This document shows positions 50,878 to 51,761 of a DNA stretch of 51,761 nt, piece after piece. Position 1 is the stretch's first letter, and every line of letters starts with the position of its first letter. The notes below the pieces were generated by a model. The model had not been told where the DNA came from. It was given only the letters and a program-made list of their open reading frames with translations, and made no database searches. Source of the stretch: an uncultured Lachnospiraceae bacterium (GTDB lineage: Bacteria > Bacillota > Clostridia > Lachnospirales > Lachnospiraceae); contig CAKNMY010000006.1 in assembly GCA_930989745.1 (NCBI GenBank), positions 1 to 51,761 on the forward strand. Direction: 5' to 3'. The position numbers and the translations under genes are program-made.

Positions 50878-51579
50878 TCAGCACAGTCCGGGCGCTTCCC
50901 GGTAGGATTCCGAAGCGCTCAGCGGCAGTTCGCCATTTTCCCAGCGCTGCATCTGAAGCGCTGACTCGAAGTCCTTCACATACCGGTCAGCGAGGTTAAT
51001 CATTCCCAGGCGGTTCTGCTCTGCCGCCTCCTCCACAGCGTAGACCCGGCATCCGGCTTCCTTTGCGGCTCTGGCAGCGCGGTAGGAATCTTCCCAGACG
51101 ATCATTTCGCCCGGTTCCAGGTGCAGATGAAGGGAAAGGCGGATATAGAAATTCCGGCTCGTCTTCTTTCCCATATTTTCCACAGTGTAAACCCCCTGAA
51201 AATCATCCAGGATTCCCAGGCGCTCCAGCGCGCTCAGCGTGTTCTCTCTCGTGGTGTCGCTTGTGGCGAACAGCGTGTCGCCCCGGTTCACCAGGTACTT
51301 TACGTATTCCACGGCGCCCTTCTTCGCCTGCGCCGCTTTATGATAAAAGAGCTTCATCATGTCTTCCAGTTCCCGCGCGATCATATCCTGCGTCTTGCAG
51401 ATATAATACGTCTTTCTCAGATACGCGGTAAATCCATCCCAGCTCATGTGCTTTACTTTCTCGCTCAGGTTGCGCTCCGGCGTCTTGCCCAGGGAACGCA
51501 GGTACACTTCTCCAAGATGCTCCCATACTTCCATGGAATCCAGAAGCGTGCCGTCCAGGTCAAATACATATACGCTCAT
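50878..51579 (-). CDS. HAD-superfamily phosphatase
   Basis: 233-aa HAD subfamily I hydrolase, phosphoglycolate-phosphatase-like. Seen: FDLDGTLLDSM (catalytic Asp pair, residues 6-8), a helical cap (~15-85), LFATSDTTRENTLSALERLGI (motif II, Thr/Ser), the Lys of motif III in MGKKTSRNFY, and IVWEDSYRAARAAKEAGC (motif IV with Glu-Asp). The substrate is unknown. The ATG at 51579 has only a weak GGAAG upstream; a short leader ORF with a strong AAGGAGG overlaps its start and may couple translation. Confidence 0.88.
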   Translation of the reverse strand: MSVYVFDLDGTLLDSMEVWEHLGEVYLRSLGKTPERNLSEKVKHMSWDGFTAYLRKTYYICKTQDMIARELEDMMKLFYHKAAQAKKGAVEYVKYLVNRGDTLFATSDTTRENTLSALERLGILDDFQGVYTVENMGKKTSRNFYIRLSLHLHLEPGEMIVWEDSYRAARAAKEAGCRVYAVEEAAEQNRLGMINLADRYVKDFESALQMQRWENGELPLSASESYREAPGLC

Positions 51580-51631
51580 CGTTCTTCTTCCCGCTGAAAT
51601 CCCGCTTAGCTGTCATTCCTGATTTCAGCAT
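51560..51631 (-). CDS. Putative 23-codon leader ORF overlapping the phosphatase start
   Basis: An ATG at 51631 follows AAGGAGG by 6 nt, far stronger than the site of the HAD gene. The predicted product begins MLKSGMTAKRD and ends 18 nt inside the phosphatase gene in another frame. A 9-bp inverted repeat (gctgaaatc at 51593-51601, gatttcagc at 51621-51629) lies within it and could hide or expose the phosphatase start. No homology is recognised; it could also be an untranslated ribosome site. Confidence 0.35.
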   Translation of the reverse strand: MLKSGMTAKRDFSGKKNDERICI

Positions 51632-51708
51632 CCAATCCTCCTTCGAATGTATGGTAATCCAAATCCGTGCGCACGTCAATGATTTATTGGCAAATCCTCT
51701 CAAAAATC

Positions 51709-51761
51709 GTAACAGTTCAGCCTTGCTGAACCGTTACATGCAAAATCCATTTATAATCGCC
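51709..51761. mobile_element. End of another miniature-element copy, cut by window edge
   Basis: These 53 nt are the exact reverse complement of 2471-2523, including the terminal gtaacagttcagcc and the inner gcaaaatcc arm. The rest of the element lies outside the window. It is oriented opposite to the copy at 2390-2523. Confidence 0.85.

Overview
The window is a chromosomal segment of a spore-forming member of the Clostridia, most likely the family Lachnospiraceae. The evidence is the sporulation sigma cluster (spoIIGA, sigE, sigG) beside a dcw-type division and wall cluster, a YlmC/YmxH-family protein next to nrdR, a DUF6465-type protein, a MurE with the DNPR motif typical of meso-diaminopimelate ligases, and strong AGGAGG ribosome sites. 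The genus cannot be named from the sequence alone. No rRNA, tRNA, CRISPR array, prophage or transposase gene was seen.

Layout. 1-2185: the 5' part of a citrate synthase gene and an AI-2E-family permease. 2382-2531: a 134-bp miniature transposable element with 14-bp terminal inverted repeats and an 8-bp target duplication. 2554-5565: a zinc/cadmium efflux operon (His-rich P1B ATPase plus ArsR/SmtB sensor) with its promoter and operator. 5588-9244: a PsiE-like protein, an NhaC antiporter, an iron-dependent alcohol dehydrogenase with a Rex-type operator in its promoter, and NrdR. 9399-12950: a YlmC-like protein, a lone AAA ATPase and a large secreted cell-wall-binding phosphodiester glycosidase. 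12962-16520: sigG, a 10-TM metal permease on the other strand, then sigE and spoIIGA behind a Spo0A-type promoter. 16662-22381: shikimate genes aroD and aroE, an AraC/SpoT-HD fusion regulator, an acetyltransferase, a lipoprotein and TrpB2.

22498-34947 is the division and wall cluster read right to left: mraZ, rsmH, ftsL, two class B PBPs, murD, ftsW, murA, ftsQ, ftsZ. It lacks mraY and murG and is broken up by internal terminators and promoters. 35323-36420 is ychF. 36527-50009 is a long, tightly packed operon: murE, priA, def, fmt, a zinc metallopeptidase, rsmB, rlmN, a PP2C phosphatase, prkC, rsgA, rpe, thiN. The right end holds a DUF6465-type gene, a possible Spo0A-linked small RNA, a HAD phosphatase with a leader ORF, and another copy of the miniature element in opposite orientation, cut by the window edge.

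The most novel signals are the miniature element family, whose ends and target duplication look like IS66, including a 29-bp minimal copy with its own 8-bp duplication between ftsW and murA. Next are the AraC/SpoT-like HD fusion, and a putative ~80-nt RNA under tandem 0A-like boxes. Several regulatory sites can be read directly: MraZ boxes with exact 10-bp period, a Rex box, a spoIIG promoter with a 21-bp spacer, and an ArsR-type operator.
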